Below are positions 31,712 to 42,803 of a DNA stretch of 64,000 nt, piece after piece; the stretch's first letter is position 1, and the number at the start of each line of letters is the position of its first letter. The notes beneath the pieces are model-generated. The model was not told where the DNA came from. It searched no databases and saw only the letters and a program-made list of their open reading frames with translations. This DNA is from Cladophialophora immunda (Eukaryota > Ascomycota > Eurotiomycetes > Chaetothyriales > Herpotrichiellaceae), in the NCBI RefSeq assembly GCF_000835495.1, contig NW_015622541.1, positions 3,720,001-3,784,000 on the forward strand, given 5' to 3'. Position numbers and translations under genes: made by a program.

Positions 31712-32863
31712 CTATATAAAGTCACCGCTTCCAAACCCTCCGAACGGATTGTTGCCCCATCCTCGACCACCACCTCCTGGAAACCGTGGCCCACCTCGAA
31801 GATTTGGAGGACCGTCGCCTGGACCAACAGGGTCATATCGAGCCCCTGGAGGCACCTGAGGGTCATAAGGTCTTTGACCCCCCTGGCCGCCAAACAAGGG
31901 ATCGTCAAAAGTGGGATGCATGCCTCCTCCGCCATGAAAACCGCCTCCAGGTCCCATCCTGAGAGGATCATGCGGTCCTAGCCCTGGAGGATAAAGGTCT
32001 CTCTCCCCAATGTTTCCAAATGGCTGATGACCTGGTGGCATGCCGCGCGGGGGTCGGTTAATTTCATATTCGTCCTCGAAACCCGGTGGTGGAAAGTCTC
32101 CTGGCGGATGGGGTCTTCGAGGGGGTATCGCTAATGGATCATCGAAAGGGTACGGTCGTGCAGGTGGAGGATGATCGTCACGTAGGGGGTCGCGCTCAGG
32201 AGGGCGAGTTTCTTCGTGCCGTCGTGGCTGCTCCAGGGTGGAAGCTGCATCCTCGTACCCCGCCTTCTGAATCCCTGGAGCCAATTTCTGGATGATGTTG
32301 AGTTTGAAAAGCGACGCGAGGTCAGCAATCCGCCCACTTGATATAAAAACATTCCGAAGGGCGGGAACTTTGTCGGACGTCGTGGTTGCCTCTTTTATTG
32401 ACCCTTCGGAAGTGTAGTCGTTGGCTTTGACCTCAAAGGAGGCGGTCTTGTCGTCACCCATACCGGCCCCAAATATGATAGCCTTGCCTCCTAGTCGATT
32501 CACCTTGATAAGATACTCCATGGCGGATTGCGAATGGGCATAGCGGAAAGCGTAGGAAGAGGATTTGTCCCACTCAGAGGGCAGAGGTTGGGCATCTTGG
32601 GGGTCTGATCTTGCTTCTGCTAGTGGTGAGATATCTGGGTCACTGCGACACCACAGAATCCTACCTATCTTGTGGTCTTCTCCCAAGCCAACGAGACGGA
32701 AGCCAACTGCAAGCATGCAGGCATGTGAGAAGAGGGCAATGGCGGCGAATGGATCTTTGATGAGTGTGGATTGCTCCGAGTCGGGAGGCGGGGTCGGCAG
32801 GCTCTTGACCATGTAGTCGAGGATTGAGTCTGCGCTCAAGGCGTTCCCCGAAGCAGGGGCCAT
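31712..32863 (-). CDS. PI31-like proteasome regulator
   Basis: 383 residues from MAPASGNALSADSILDYM; the frame is open upstream but that part reads as leader. The N-terminal FP domain shows DPFAAIALFSHACMLAVGFR and LVGLGEDHKIG. The C-terminal half is Pro/Gly/Arg-rich with HPTFDDPLFGGQGG, the conserved HPxxDDPLF-type element of PI31, and ends GNNPFGGFGSGDFI. PI31 (yeast Fub1) binds 20S proteasome and modulates its assembly or activity. Length fits the family. No intron needed. Convergent with the transporter cluster, marking the return to conserved genes. Confidence 0.9.
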   Translation of the reverse strand: MAPASGNALSADSILDYMVKSLPTPPPDSEQSTLIKDPFAAIALFSHACMLAVGFRLVGLGEDHKIGRILWCRSDPDISPLAEARSDPQDAQPLPSEWDKSSSYAFRYAHSQSAMEYLIKVNRLGGKAIIFGAGMGDDKTASFEVKANDYTSEGSIKEATTTSDKVPALRNVFISSGRIADLASLFKLNIIQKLAPGIQKAGYEDAASTLEQPRRHEETRPPERDPLRDDHPPPARPYPFDDPLAIPPRRPHPPGDFPPPGFEDEYEINRPPRGMPPGHQPFGNIGERDLYPPGLGPHDPLRMGPGGGFHGGGGMHPTFDDPLFGGQGGQRPYDPQVPPGARYDPVGPGDGPPNLRGGPRFPGGGGRGWGNNPFGGFGSGDFI

Positions 32864-34375
32864 GGCGACGTCAGGAATCACGTTGGATGGAGCTTCTCGA
32901 CCAAAGCAGGAGATGCGCAGGAAATGGGTTTGTAGAGAGAGGATACCTAGTAGGCAGCCAACGGGCAACGTATGGCCTGACTTCTCCAATACCGCAACGA
33001 ACGACATGCACTGTGCGGGACGCGCTGCCCGATGCAAGACACGCGCACCGCACTTCGGCCTGATGTCATCGGGATCGGCTAAGTTGCCCTTGTCTTCTCG
33101 CATTCCAAACCGTCCTTGGTCTCGCAGAATCACCAGTTCGATCGCGTACAGTACCAGCCAAGTTACCCAGAACGGAGATCAATGAACAAGGTGGGATCCC
33201 TACACCCGTTACAACCGCTAACAGGCATTTGACCTAGAACCAGCTCCAGCAAAGCTGGAATTCGCCCTCCATCCACCCCACCCCCCAAAACAAGCATCTA
33301 TGATCTACTTTTGCTGCATGTCGCCCCTGTCGCTGAATGCTTCTTCCAACGCCATACAGGCAGACATTTTGCGCCTCCAACCCTGGCCGATATCACCAAT
33401 CTTTCCACCTATTTGCCGGGTGCATCATCACAAGCGCTCCGGTCGGTCTCTCGGCCGCCGTGGCAGGACGCAACTGAACGTAATAGGATATATTAGCGAG
33501 GGGATGGCCGTCCGTTAAACGCCGAGCAAGTCGCGCTATCTGATGGATGGCGAGTGCGGCATACAGGAAATACCTCTCTTCCATGGACCCGAGTTACACC
33601 AGAGTCGTCGATCGAGAGTGGAGGAAACCTCCTGATTCGCTGATTGGCGGCATCTATAAATTCGTGTAAACCCAGCATTGTCTCATACTGCAGCTATTTG
33701 CACGCAAAGCACGAAGTTGCACATGTTACAACGCCGCTCACAATGTGTCTCTCCAGCGCGAAGCCACAGTGCCTGCGACTGATGCAGCACGTTGCTCAGT
33801 TAGCTTTTGGACACTCTATGCTATGCCCTCGGAGTCATTCTTGTCAGTTGACCTAGGACGACTGGCGGCCTCATCTCTCTCAACCGCACAACAAGGAACG
33901 GAGCAATGCACACATTATAAAGGCTGAGCAACATATGACCGAATCGCACTCCAGTTCGTCTCTTTAGCACGGCGTATAAGGATTGAGAACTTTGCATCGC
34001 GACAGTTGCAGCGACATGATAGGTTGATGAGTGCCATCTAGCCCAAATTGCTACGTGCCAGGCCAACAGTCCATGTGCGAGCTCACATTCGCTAGTGCAA
34101 ACTACCGCAAGACCCTTACCTGTCGGCGTCCGGGTATCCAAAGCTCAACACGCGTCGAAGGGTAAGTTCCGCCCCTGGACAGACATTACGACATACTGGG
34201 GAGACCATACATGCTCCAGGCTTCTTTTAGCGGCTCGGGTGATCTCAAAATCCATAAAGGATTCCCCTGTCTCTTTCTGCATTTCTATACTCAGATAGCA
34301 TTCCGACTCTCGTAGGGCAAAACGTCCCAGTGGCCAACATTCACATTAACGACAAGGAGCAGCAACTTCACCAAC
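32864..34375. other. Long intergenic region
   Basis: About 1.5 kb between two divergent genes. The frame upstream of PI31 continues to 33133 in the same phase but with no domain. Small frames elsewhere on both strands are unremarkable. No repeat, RNA gene or mobile element recognised. Confidence 0.4.
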
Positions 34376-35561
34376 ATGGCCTCATCCAAAGTCGTCTGTC
34401 TTCCATAACAACGTTCGAGTTACCTGCTGACTATTTATAGCCACCAGGTCCTCCCTACCAGCCACAAACTGTTAATGTTGGTGGAGTCCCAGCTGTCGCC
34501 GTTGACGTCCCAATATGCAGTGTGTTCATGTTCCTTTTCCTCGTCGGAGCCATCTGCCATATGACCATATTGCAAATCAACCTGAGGCGAGGACACAAGT
34601 TTCTGATGAGTGGAATCCTATTCGGCTTCTGCATGGCTCGTGAGGTGGCATTGACCATAGTAAGTCACCCCGTCGACTTGTTTGTCTTGGGAAGTGCCGT
34701 TCGAAGGTTGCCTTTTCCGTTGCTCCGGGCTCAGTTGACTACCCTTGTCTCGACTAACGGCCCTTGTAGCGAATAGTGTGGGCGGTCTATCCGGAGGACA
34801 CCCAGATAGCCATTGCCGCGGCCATTTTCGTTCCAATCGGTGTGCTGCTCCTGTTCCTCATCAACCTCATCTTCGCACAACGGATTCTTCGAGCTTCGCA
34901 TCCTCACCTGGGGTGGAACAAAGCCGTCTCAACCACTTTCACGGTCCTGTACGCCTTAATAGTTGTCATGCTCGCCATCATAGTCACAGCAACAGTAGAC
35001 AACTTCTTCGTTCTCAAACCCAACGCTCACAACACAATTCGAGACTTGACAATCACTGCGGTGACCTACTTTCTGTTCCTGTCATTCCTACCTATTCCGA
35101 TCGTCGTCCTGGCCATCCTCCTTCCTCGAAAGACCAGGGTCGAGAAGTTTGGAAGCGGCCGTTGGCGGAGTAAGGTTGGCGTCCTCCTCACGTCCTCGGT
35201 CCTTCTGTGCTTGGGATCATCATTCCGCGCGGCAACCGCATATAAGGATCCGCGACCGAAAAATAATCCCGCGTGGTTTGATAAAAAGTGGTGCTTCTAC
35301 CTCTTCAACTTCACGCTCGAGACGATTGTCATCTATCTATACCTCTTGCTTAGGGTCGATCGTCGGTTCCACGTTCCAAACGGCAGTAAAGGACCTGGGG
35401 ACTATAGTGCGGTACAGAGACCGCAGGAGACGCAGCAGGATTCCGGAGAAAGTGGTGGAGATAGCAGTGTCGCAACTCGAGTCAACTCCGAAGAAGAAGT
35501 GTTCGACGACCACATGCCAATCGAACGAGAGCCGAGCAAAGATATGGGGATCTTGGTTTGA
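34376..35561 (+). CDS. Seven-TM fungal membrane protein (DUF3112-like)
   Basis: Exons: 34376..34390 (MASSK only), 34441..34659, 34770..35561; 1026 nt, 341 residues. Intron 1 (50 nt) has an unusual GTCGTC donor but a CTGAC branch and TAG acceptor; intron 2 has GTAAGT. The N-terminus PPGPPYQPQTVNVGGVPAV followed by seven hydrophobic helices (from ICSVFMFLFLVGAICHMT to FYLFNFTLETIVIYLYLLLR) matches the fungal DUF3112 family, sometimes labelled family C GPCR-like. The conserved loop MILQINLRRGHKFLMSG-like (TILQINLRRGHKF) and REVALTIRIVWAVYP span exon 2/3. The C-terminal 70 residues are acidic and cytosolic. Function unknown; plasma or vacuolar membrane likely. Confidence 0.85.
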
Positions 35562-36364
35562 CGGTCTTGTATGGAGATATTGAAAGGAGAGATAGAAAGG
35601 CGGTTGAGGAGCCTGTGATGATCAACAAAGAATTATCAATTGTACCATATAAACAGCCAACCGAGTATTGATATTCATCACAAACCACACCATCCAGCTC
35701 GTAATGCTACACCCTGAAGGGAGAGGAATTGGAAAAAGGGGCAGGGAAGACGAGGCTGGATGGAGGGGGGTGGCCAGATGGCAACTTAGCCGAGGCTTAT
35801 GTAACAAGGTTTTTCTGGAATGCGAGAAACAAACTCGAGAAGCCGGACAACCACATTTCGACGCGTCCCTCTAAACAAAGACCATAGTCAAGACTCGACC
35901 AGACTTCAAGAGCCGCCTCGGATGCCATCGAAAGGAAAGTCTCGATCTTAATGCCCGGAGCCGCCCCTTTGGCGTCGCTGTGTACGGTTTGCTGAATGCG
36001 ACAAAGTCACAGTGTCTGACCGCGCCATTCCATCCTCCTCTAACCACCTCCACCCAGATCTGAAGTCGAGATTCATTTGGGCCAAATACAACTATCCTAC
36101 GGCCTTGCTCCACATCGCCCACAGAAATCACGTCTCCCCGATATTGCATCCGTTGCGACGGAAGTCGATGAAGGCTGGGCCGCAAATTCACTCGCACCTC
36201 GGCGCCGATGGGTCACAGGAGCGGTGACTGTTCACAGAGAGAGTGATTGTTCGGCGATTCCTCTGCCCGCCGTGGCCGAATTTCGTGCTTACTTTACACA
36301 GAAATTACCATCCGAAGGTTGCACAAGCCGTCGACATCCGTGCCTTGTGCCGTAAGAGCATAAA
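35562..36364. other. Intergenic region upstream of SUN gene
   Basis: About 800 bp between two same-strand genes. No coding sequence supported. Confidence 0.4.
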
Positions 36365-38317
36365 ATGGCGCCTCGTCGATCTACGGCAAGAACCTCAAGT
36401 GCGACGCCGGTACGCGCAGCTTCACCGACGAAGCGGTCAACTCGTGCAAGCAGTGCTTTAGCACCAGAGGACGCTATCCCGCGTCGAGTCACTCGTGGGA
36501 CTTCTCAACAACCGAGCCTTGCTGATGGTATTGTGAACAATCCGAGACTGCCTGAGGTGCAGATCCAGCAGTCTTACGCCTATGGGTCAAGCAAGACTCC
36601 CGTTTTACCCACCCAGTTGGTCGCACGAAGTAGGATGAACTTGAAGGAGATGGCCGAAACGATCGACGCTGGAGTCGAGCAAGCGCAGCAACATCTTCAG
36701 AACCATATCGAAGAGACCCATGCAAACTTACAGAACGACTCTCGGGCTGAAAGAGCTCGGCGAAGAGCCTCTCGCGAACACTCACAGGAAGCCTCGGTGG
36801 CGAGCGATGATGCCGAGCAACAGTGGAATCAGCGGGTAGCTGCATGGGCCACCTCTTTACACAATAACCGACTCAATGAGATACAAGAAGAAAGTCAAGA
36901 ACTAGGGGAAGATGAAGACGAAGATATTGACAGGGACAATGAGAGCGTCGCCCGCAGTACTCCCGATGACGATACCAACAAGGAAACAGATCCCTCCAGC
37001 TTTCCCAGCGGCATATTTGATCACAGCTACAATTACGAGCGGGGACTCCGGAAACCTAACATCACAATACGAGAACGGCAAGACCCGTGGTTTCGAAAAG
37101 CGTGGAATACCAGCAAGGGCTCCGTGCAACAATTTCGGCAGACCTCCTTGGACATCTTATCTTCGATATCGGACTGGTTCGTGCAGTTATTGCGGGTCAG
37201 TGGACGAGCGATCAGAGATCTCCCAAATTCACCTCTTGTACCCATCATGACGAGTCTTCTTTTCAGTTTGTTTTTTGTCGGCGGAGCGAGCCTTCTACTA
37301 TGTTATACCTACACTAATTTTGTTTGCGACCCTCTATCCACTTCTACAGCCGGGTTGACTCTTCAGAAATTCTGTGGAACCTGTACGAGGAGCCCGAGCA
37401 TAGCGTCTCTCAACCTTACAGCTGGCAATGGGAATGATTTGTCAAAGCTCTCAGCAGCAATAAACAGCATTAATCAACAACTTCGGACGCTTGAGACACG
37501 ACTGACCGACAAGGCCGACTCGCGATACGCGACAATAGACAAAGATATTGAAGCCCTGAAGAGGCAGCATTCGGAGTTGTCAAGCCACATAGCGGGATCG
37601 AAGCCCGGAGGCAAATCGAAGACCCTGTCTGGCGACGTTGCCTCTCCAGTCATTCCGAAAGTCAACTACTTCGCTCCAAATAACGGAGCCATGATTGAGC
37701 CACGATTAACCTCACCAACTATGCAAAAGCCGCTGACACTTGGCCACCGAATACTCTTGCGAATCCTCCTGTCGACACGCTATGTGAGCAAGCCACCCAT
37801 TACAGCTCTCACTCCATGGCAAGATGTAGGGGACTGCTGGTGCGCTTCGGCTGTTCAAACTGGTGGCCCAGGACACGAGGATGACATGATGAGACTGGGC
37901 GTGAAAGTGACGGAACTGATCTACCCCACCGAAGTGGTCCTGGAAAACTATCCCAGCGCTGGCTCGTTGTCGCCAGGGTCGACGCCCAAGACTCTGGAAC
38001 TGTGGGCCGATTTCGAGCAACTGGACAGTTTGGAATGGGAGAAGCTGAACATCAGATCGATGCAAGGCGCGACGGGGAGCACCCTTGGACCCACCTACGC
38101 CCGGATCGGAAAGATGGAATACGACGCCTCGATCGAGGCGAGCCATGTCCAAGCCTTTCCGCTGGACGTGAACCAGGGCGGTTCGTTGGCATACGCGGCG
38201 CAAAACTTTGTGCTGCGGGTGACGGAAAATCACGGCGCGGAGTTTGCTTGTTTGTACCGGGTCAGGCTGCATGGCGTTCCGGTTTTTGGGCACGGAGCGG
38301 AAGACTCAGAAGGCTAG
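36365..38317 (+). CDS. SUN-domain nuclear envelope protein
   Basis: 650 residues, single exon. A basic N-terminus (MAPRRSTARTSSATPVRAAS) with SPT/R motifs suits the nucleoplasmic side and chromatin contact. A coiled-coil-like acidic region lies around 90-200, and one transmembrane helix at about 290-315 (SLLFSLFFVGGASLLLCYTY). A luminal coiled coil follows around 360-420 (INSINQQLRTLETRLTDK). The SUN domain spans about 465-645: LTPWQDVGDCWCASA, VTELIYPTEVVLENYP, LELWADFEQ and the terminal CLYRVRLHG. SUN proteins pair with KASH proteins to link the nucleus, or spindle pole body, to the cytoskeleton; S. pombe Sad1 is the best-known fungal member. Confidence 0.93.
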   Translation: MAPRRSTARTSSATPVRAASPTKRSTRASSALAPEDAIPRRVTRGTSQQPSLADGIVNNPRLPEVQIQQSYAYGSSKTPVLPTQLVARSRMNLKEMAETIDAGVEQAQQHLQNHIEETHANLQNDSRAERARRRASREHSQEASVASDDAEQQWNQRVAAWATSLHNNRLNEIQEESQELGEDEDEDIDRDNESVARSTPDDDTNKETDPSSFPSGIFDHSYNYERGLRKPNITIRERQDPWFRKAWNTSKGSVQQFRQTSLDILSSISDWFVQLLRVSGRAIRDLPNSPLVPIMTSLLFSLFFVGGASLLLCYTYTNFVCDPLSTSTAGLTLQKFCGTCTRSPSIASLNLTAGNGNDLSKLSAAINSINQQLRTLETRLTDKADSRYATIDKDIEALKRQHSELSSHIAGSKPGGKSKTLSGDVASPVIPKVNYFAPNNGAMIEPRLTSPTMQKPLTLGHRILLRILLSTRYVSKPPITALTPWQDVGDCWCASAVQTGGPGHEDDMMRLGVKVTELIYPTEVVLENYPSAGSLSPGSTPKTLELWADFEQLDSLEWEKLNIRSMQGATGSTLGPTYARIGKMEYDASIEASHVQAFPLDVNQGGSLAYAAQNFVLRVTENHGAEFACLYRVRLHGVPVFGHGAEDSEG

Positions 38318-38891
38318 AATCTCGTCCGCGAGCGTTGGGATTGTATCATTACCAAAGAGTTTGCGACTGCCACGCACAGGCAGCTCGGGGATGACATGCC
38401 GACAACAGATTGGCGCCAGCTTTTGGCACGATTTGTGGCGGAGAGACAGGACGGACGTCGGAGCTCGAGCTTGAAGATCTACAGGACCCCTTCTGCCTTG
38501 AGCATTGGCCCGACCGAGTCTATGGGAGAGGATTAGTATTGATCCCAACACATTGGATCGATGAATAAACAGATCCAGTGAGACCTTCGTGTTGATCATT
38601 CCATCCACACCCCCTTCACCGTGTTGGCCTCCGAGGAGGTTCTCAGGTATGAGCATCAGAGTCCTGGCGTAGAAAAGTAATGCGCAAGACCGCCGTATTC
38701 TGCATCTTCAATTCCTCCTATGATCTATCTACATATCTTATTACAGCAGCTCGAAAGTACCCTTCCTGGATGTATGTCTATCATCATTACTTGTGGTATA
38801 GCGTAGCGTGGTGGGTGAAACAGAGAGCCGGCGTGAATACGACCGGTCTGGAACGAGGGACCAAGAGGGAAGGGGCGGGAGAGGGTCTCGT
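38318..38891. other. Convergent 3' intergenic region
   Basis: About 570 bp between the SUN and short-chain dehydrogenase stops. A 116-codon minus-strand frame there has no recognisable feature. Confidence 0.4.
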
Positions 38892-39933
38892 CTACCAGAA
38901 GTCCGTGCCCCCTCCTCCGGTTTCAAACGGGCGATTTCTGTCCTGGTAGAGCTCTGCGGTTGCTGCTGCTGCTGCTGCTGCTGCCTGAGAGCCTGACACG
39001 CCCGAAGCCTTGGCCTTCTCGCCCTGCGGCCTCTCCGGCGGGGAGTGCCAGACCAAGTCGTGGACGATGGCCTCGAGGGTCTCGCCGGCGGGGCCGCTCT
39101 CGACCCAGTCCTCCCTCGCGACGCCGGCCAGGTCGGCCACGGCGTCGAAGCCGCGCAGCACGGTGCTCATGGGCGTGATCTGGCCTGGGAGCAGTTTGTC
39201 CAGGAAGCCCAGCGGCAGGCCGCCCGTGTCGACGATGGCGGGGCAGACGCTGTTGATGCGCACGTTGGCCGCGAGGGCGGCGTCGGATGTGCCCAGGGCG
39301 CGGACGAGGCCGATCAGCGCGTGCTTGCTGGTCGTGTACTGAGGGGTGGACGGGGAAGGGAAGAGGCCTGCGCCGGACCCCGTGACGGTGATCTTGCCCC
39401 CGGGCTTCGCCTTGCCGGCCGCCCCGCTGAGGATGGTCATGTAGTGCGCGGCGAGCTTGATGCCGTAGTATCTAAAGCCATCGAAAATCAAGAAAAGAGG
39501 GTTAGTCACTCTGGGGTCCCCATTCCACTTCACAGAAAGGACACAAAAGAAACAGGGACAATGTTAAACGGGGCGCGAAAGAAAGCGCGTACGTTCCAGT
39601 GATGTTGACCGAGAAAGTGTCCGTGTTGGGCTTCTTGGGCGGCTTGTGCAGGTCGTACGACAGCGTGTTGAAGATGTCGTCTCGGTCGTCGATGCCCGCG
39701 TTCAGCGCACAGAAATCGAGCCGCTTGCCCCATTCGTAGGCCTGCTTGAACATGTGGGACTGCTGCTCCCAGGAGGACACGTCGGAATGGATGTATAATG
39801 TGCCCGGGAGAGAGTGCTTCGGTTGGTGGATGTCTGCGATGACCACGTTCCAGCCTAGGGAGACGAGGTGTTCCACGAGGGCTGCCCCTATACCGGAGGA
39901 GCCACCAGTAACGATGGCAATTGGAGGAGCCAT
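38892..39933 (-). CDS. Short-chain dehydrogenase/reductase with Ala-rich tail
   Basis: NAD(P)-dependent oxidoreductase resembling 15-hydroxyprostaglandin dehydrogenase-like fungal SDRs. Exons are complement(39593..39933) and complement(38892..39471); the 121-nt intron is long for this window; 306 residues. TGGSSGIG (residues 9-16) binds the cofactor, NAG lies in FCALNAGIDD, and the catalytic Ser/Tyr/Lys sit in GSGAGLFPSP...YTTSK. The acidic residue after beta-2 (VVIADIHQPK) favours NAD. The last about 45 residues contain an Ala8-9 run coded by a (TGC)8 microsatellite on the plus strand. Exon 2 is very GC-rich. Substrate unknown. Confidence 0.9.
38961..38984 (+). repeat. (TGC)8 coding microsatellite
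   Basis: Eight perfect TGC units, read on the minus strand as GCA, encoding a poly-Ala run near the SDR C-terminus. Confidence 0.9.
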
Positions 39934-40827
39934 GGCAATGATGATGTTTGATGATGATTCAGCGGAAAGAACAGTTATCTTGGATCGGTGTCATGAGAGG
40001 GGGAGCGAAAAGGAGAAGGAAGAAACAGATATTCTGTCCCCCATCGTCTCTGCCGCGTACTTGCTGCGTTCAAAGGTCTCCGGTCTTCCGAGGCCGTTCC
40101 AGCAGGATTGTCAGACTACCTCATACTCCAAGTATATATTCTCTGCGCTAGGTATATAATAGCCGGTGGCTCGGGCCTATATTCTAGCGGATAGAGCACC
40201 CACCGCAGGCTGGGGCCATGGCAAGGCTTGGCGCCAGCCTTGCAGATATCGGGCTTCAGTCTCCTGAGTTCCAGATAGCCTTGTGGTTTTGCCGCCTCGA
40301 CAGGTGGAGGTGGAGGTCAATTGCGAGAAAACGATAGAAGGAGGTGGCTCTTCAAGACACTCAAACATAATATGTTTCACGGAGATTATTCCGCGAGGTC
40401 ATTGCCAATGGTCCCATTGGAATTGTCACCATTGGCACACCCTGGCACAGGGCTGCTCATGACGACGAAGCGGCGGTGATATGAGATCTGGCGAATGATA
40501 TAGGTGATCGATCAAGCACCATCATCTTGCAAAGGAGGCACACCAAATATAATATCAGATGAAGGTCAGCTCCACGATGATAATGGTGAGTCACTCTTAA
40601 ATCTTTTTGTCAGACGATGCCTTTCTTTGGTAGTCGCCAAGCCCACCGAGTCATGCATGGCCCCCTGCGCGCAGTTTGCGACATGCCCGCAATGCTTGCA
40701 AAGACTTCACCTCCAGACTCCTATAAAACCCAGTGGACTACACAAACGAACGAAAGCCATAGGCCGGAAGGAACTTCAATCGCGTGCTTAGCGAGAGGGA
40801 TTTGACCCGCGGTACACGCATCAGTGA
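39934..40827. other. Intergenic region, SDR to ARC1-like gene
   Basis: About 890 bp divergent promoter region. TATATA-type motifs near 40130-40158 could serve the SDR gene. A tRNA-like stretch near 40170-40260 was examined and rejected. Confidence 0.4.
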
Positions 40828-41916
40828 ATGAAACTCCGCACGCCGATCTTCACTTCGCGGCGCATTCACCTCGAAAATTTTACCAAACAAAGAGTCTCGT
40901 TAACGTCTCTTGTTTCCTCACCTTCTACCCCCTGCGTTGGTCGGGGCTCCCTTGCCGTACCCTGTCGAACCATCACATCATCAATGACGTCCGAAGTCCC
41001 CTCGACTTCCACGTCACCCTCTGCTCCCGCACAGCACAAACCTCTGGTCGTTGGCCGCACCAAACCTCAGTCTGCCACCATGGATGCCTCATCGAGTAGC
41101 GGCCCTGTTGACAAAGCCATCCCCGCTGAGACCAAGGCAGCCCTCAACCACGAGATCGCCGAGAACGTCAAATCCAACACCTCAGCCCCCGCCCCCGCAG
41201 AGGGAACCACCAATCCGTCCACCAACAACAAAAAGAAAGAAAAGGCGCCAAAGCAGCCCAAGCAGCCCAAAGCCCCCGCCACGCCCGCAGCGCCGGTGTC
41301 GCCCGCCCTCATCGACTTGCGAGTCGGCCACATCCTTCGCGCGATCGCACACCCCAACGCCGATTCCCTCTACGTCTCCACCATTGCCATGGGCGACCCT
41401 GAAGGAACAGAACACACCCAAGTGGACGAAGAGACAGGCAAAGTTGTGCGGACGGTATGTTCAGGTCTGAACGGACTGGTTCCGCTGGAGGAAATGCAAA
41501 ACCGAAAAGTCGTGGTTGTGGCGAACCTGAAGCCGGTGAACATGCGCAGCATTAAATCCGCGGCCATGGTGCTGGCTGCGTCCCCGCCGGCGGAAGAAGG
41601 CGCAGACCCGCACGCAGCTGATCGCATTGTGGAACTCGTCAATCCCCCGGAGGGAAGCGAAGCGGGTGATAAAGTCTACTTTGAGGGCTGGCCGTACGGC
41701 GAAGGCAAGGGGCCGGAGAAGCAGTTAAACCCGAAGAAGAAAGTGTGGGAAAGCGTACAACCGGGCTTCTTCACGAGTGAGGAGTGTGCGGTTGGGTTTG
41801 ATGCGGGCAGGCCCGGCGTGGAGATTGAGGGCGACAAGGAGAAGAAAGGCTGGTTGATCGTGGAGGGAAAGGGGAAATGTACGGTCCAGACGCTGAAGGG
41901 AGCCGTGGTGAGGTGA
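40828..41916 (+). CDS. ARC1: ARC1/EMAPII-like tRNA-binding protein
   Basis: C-terminal tRNA-binding OB-fold domain of the ARC1/AIMP1 family (from about residue 160 to the end): LIDLRVGHILRAIAHPNADS, VRTVCSGLNGLVPLEEMQNR, NLKPVNMRSIKSAAMVLAAS, ending in the EMAPII-like tail. Yeast Arc1 delivers tRNA to Met- and Glu-tRNA synthetases. A Lys/Pro/Ala-rich linker precedes the domain. Three in-frame starts exist: ATG 40828 (362 residues; Arg/Ser-rich, acid-poor leader resembling a mitochondrial presequence), ATG 40984, and ATG 41080, which has a near-ideal GCCACCATGG context (278 residues). The cytosolic form probably uses 41080, and the longer form could be organellar. Single exon. Confidence 0.9.
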   Translation: MKLRTPIFTSRRIHLENFTKQRVSLTSLVSSPSTPCVGRGSLAVPCRTITSSMTSEVPSTSTSPSAPAQHKPLVVGRTKPQSATMDASSSSGPVDKAIPAETKAALNHEIAENVKSNTSAPAPAEGTTNPSTNNKKKEKAPKQPKQPKAPATPAAPVSPALIDLRVGHILRAIAHPNADSLYVSTIAMGDPEGTEHTQVDEETGKVVRTVCSGLNGLVPLEEMQNRKVVVVANLKPVNMRSIKSAAMVLAASPPAEEGADPHAADRIVELVNPPEGSEAGDKVYFEGWPYGEGKGPEKQLNPKKKVWESVQPGFFTSEECAVGFDAGRPGVEIEGDKEKKGWLIVEGKGKCTVQTLKGAVVR

Positions 41917-42803
41917 TCCGTCGTCGGTGTCGAGATGAACTCGCCTGTCCAGTCACCAAAGGATCCCAGGCGTATCTGGCGTCGGTGACCAAAAAAACGG
42001 ACGGAATGTGCCTTCTCTTCTCATGAGGAGGACCTCAAAAATGATTCATGCGGTGCGTGCGGAGATGAAATGGTCTACGAAATAAAAGGATCGGACCGAT
42101 GAGATAGAGCATAGAGCCCATGTACGAGCGTCGTGTCGCGCTGCATCGTCTCGCATCGCAGCAGGGAACCGAGGGAGCAGGACAGATACTGTAGATCCTC
42201 GCGCCAAAAGACCCGTGGTGCAGGGAACAAGATACCCCCGTTTGCTTGGAAGAGCAAGATCTGGAACCGGACCTGAACTCCAGACCAAGATGTAAGATGC
42301 AAGGCTTGGGGCTGAGCCTCCGTCGTAGCCCAGAGCTGATGCTGGAGCGGCATTGATGGCATGATATGGTGGATGCAAGTCTCTTCGCTCTACGCATGAC
42401 GGGGATCCAGTTGCATGTACTGTACATATTATATGGATACACGCAGACAGGAAATTCTAGGCTTCTCCATAATGTGCCTGCGCAACCACGCCCTCATTCA
42501 TCAATCATGAGCAAGGCCAAGGTACCATCCGCATGTCCTCTCTGGCCTTGCTCGACTGTACTCCTAGCAAGTATATCTGAGGGACACCCGAGGCAACATA
42601 GTACGGCAAGCACATGCCTCGCTTGTGAAAACCTCACACAATGTCTGAGGAACCGCCAAGGGTGTCAGCAATATCCCAGACTCTTGCTTCGCATCGTTTT
42701 GGGGCCCCGGTTTGCAAGAGGGCCCAAAGCTCCTGTCGTTTTACCATCTATATGATCGCCTGCTCATTCCCAGACACATTAGTTGTCACCGTGTAAGCTC
42801 GCT
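41917..42803. other. Convergent 3' intergenic region
   Basis: About 890 bp between convergent ARC1-like and SNARE genes. No coding sequence supported. Confidence 0.4.

Noticed and set aside
40170..40260. tRNA-like stretch with A-box-like GCGGATAGAGC
   Set aside because: A D-arm-like pairing can be drawn, but the anticodon loop lacks T33 and no proper T-arm or acceptor stem forms.
40775..40815. B-box-like GGTCAAATCC on the minus strand
   Set aside because: The loop is one base short for a T-arm and no A-box or acceptor stem accompanies it.
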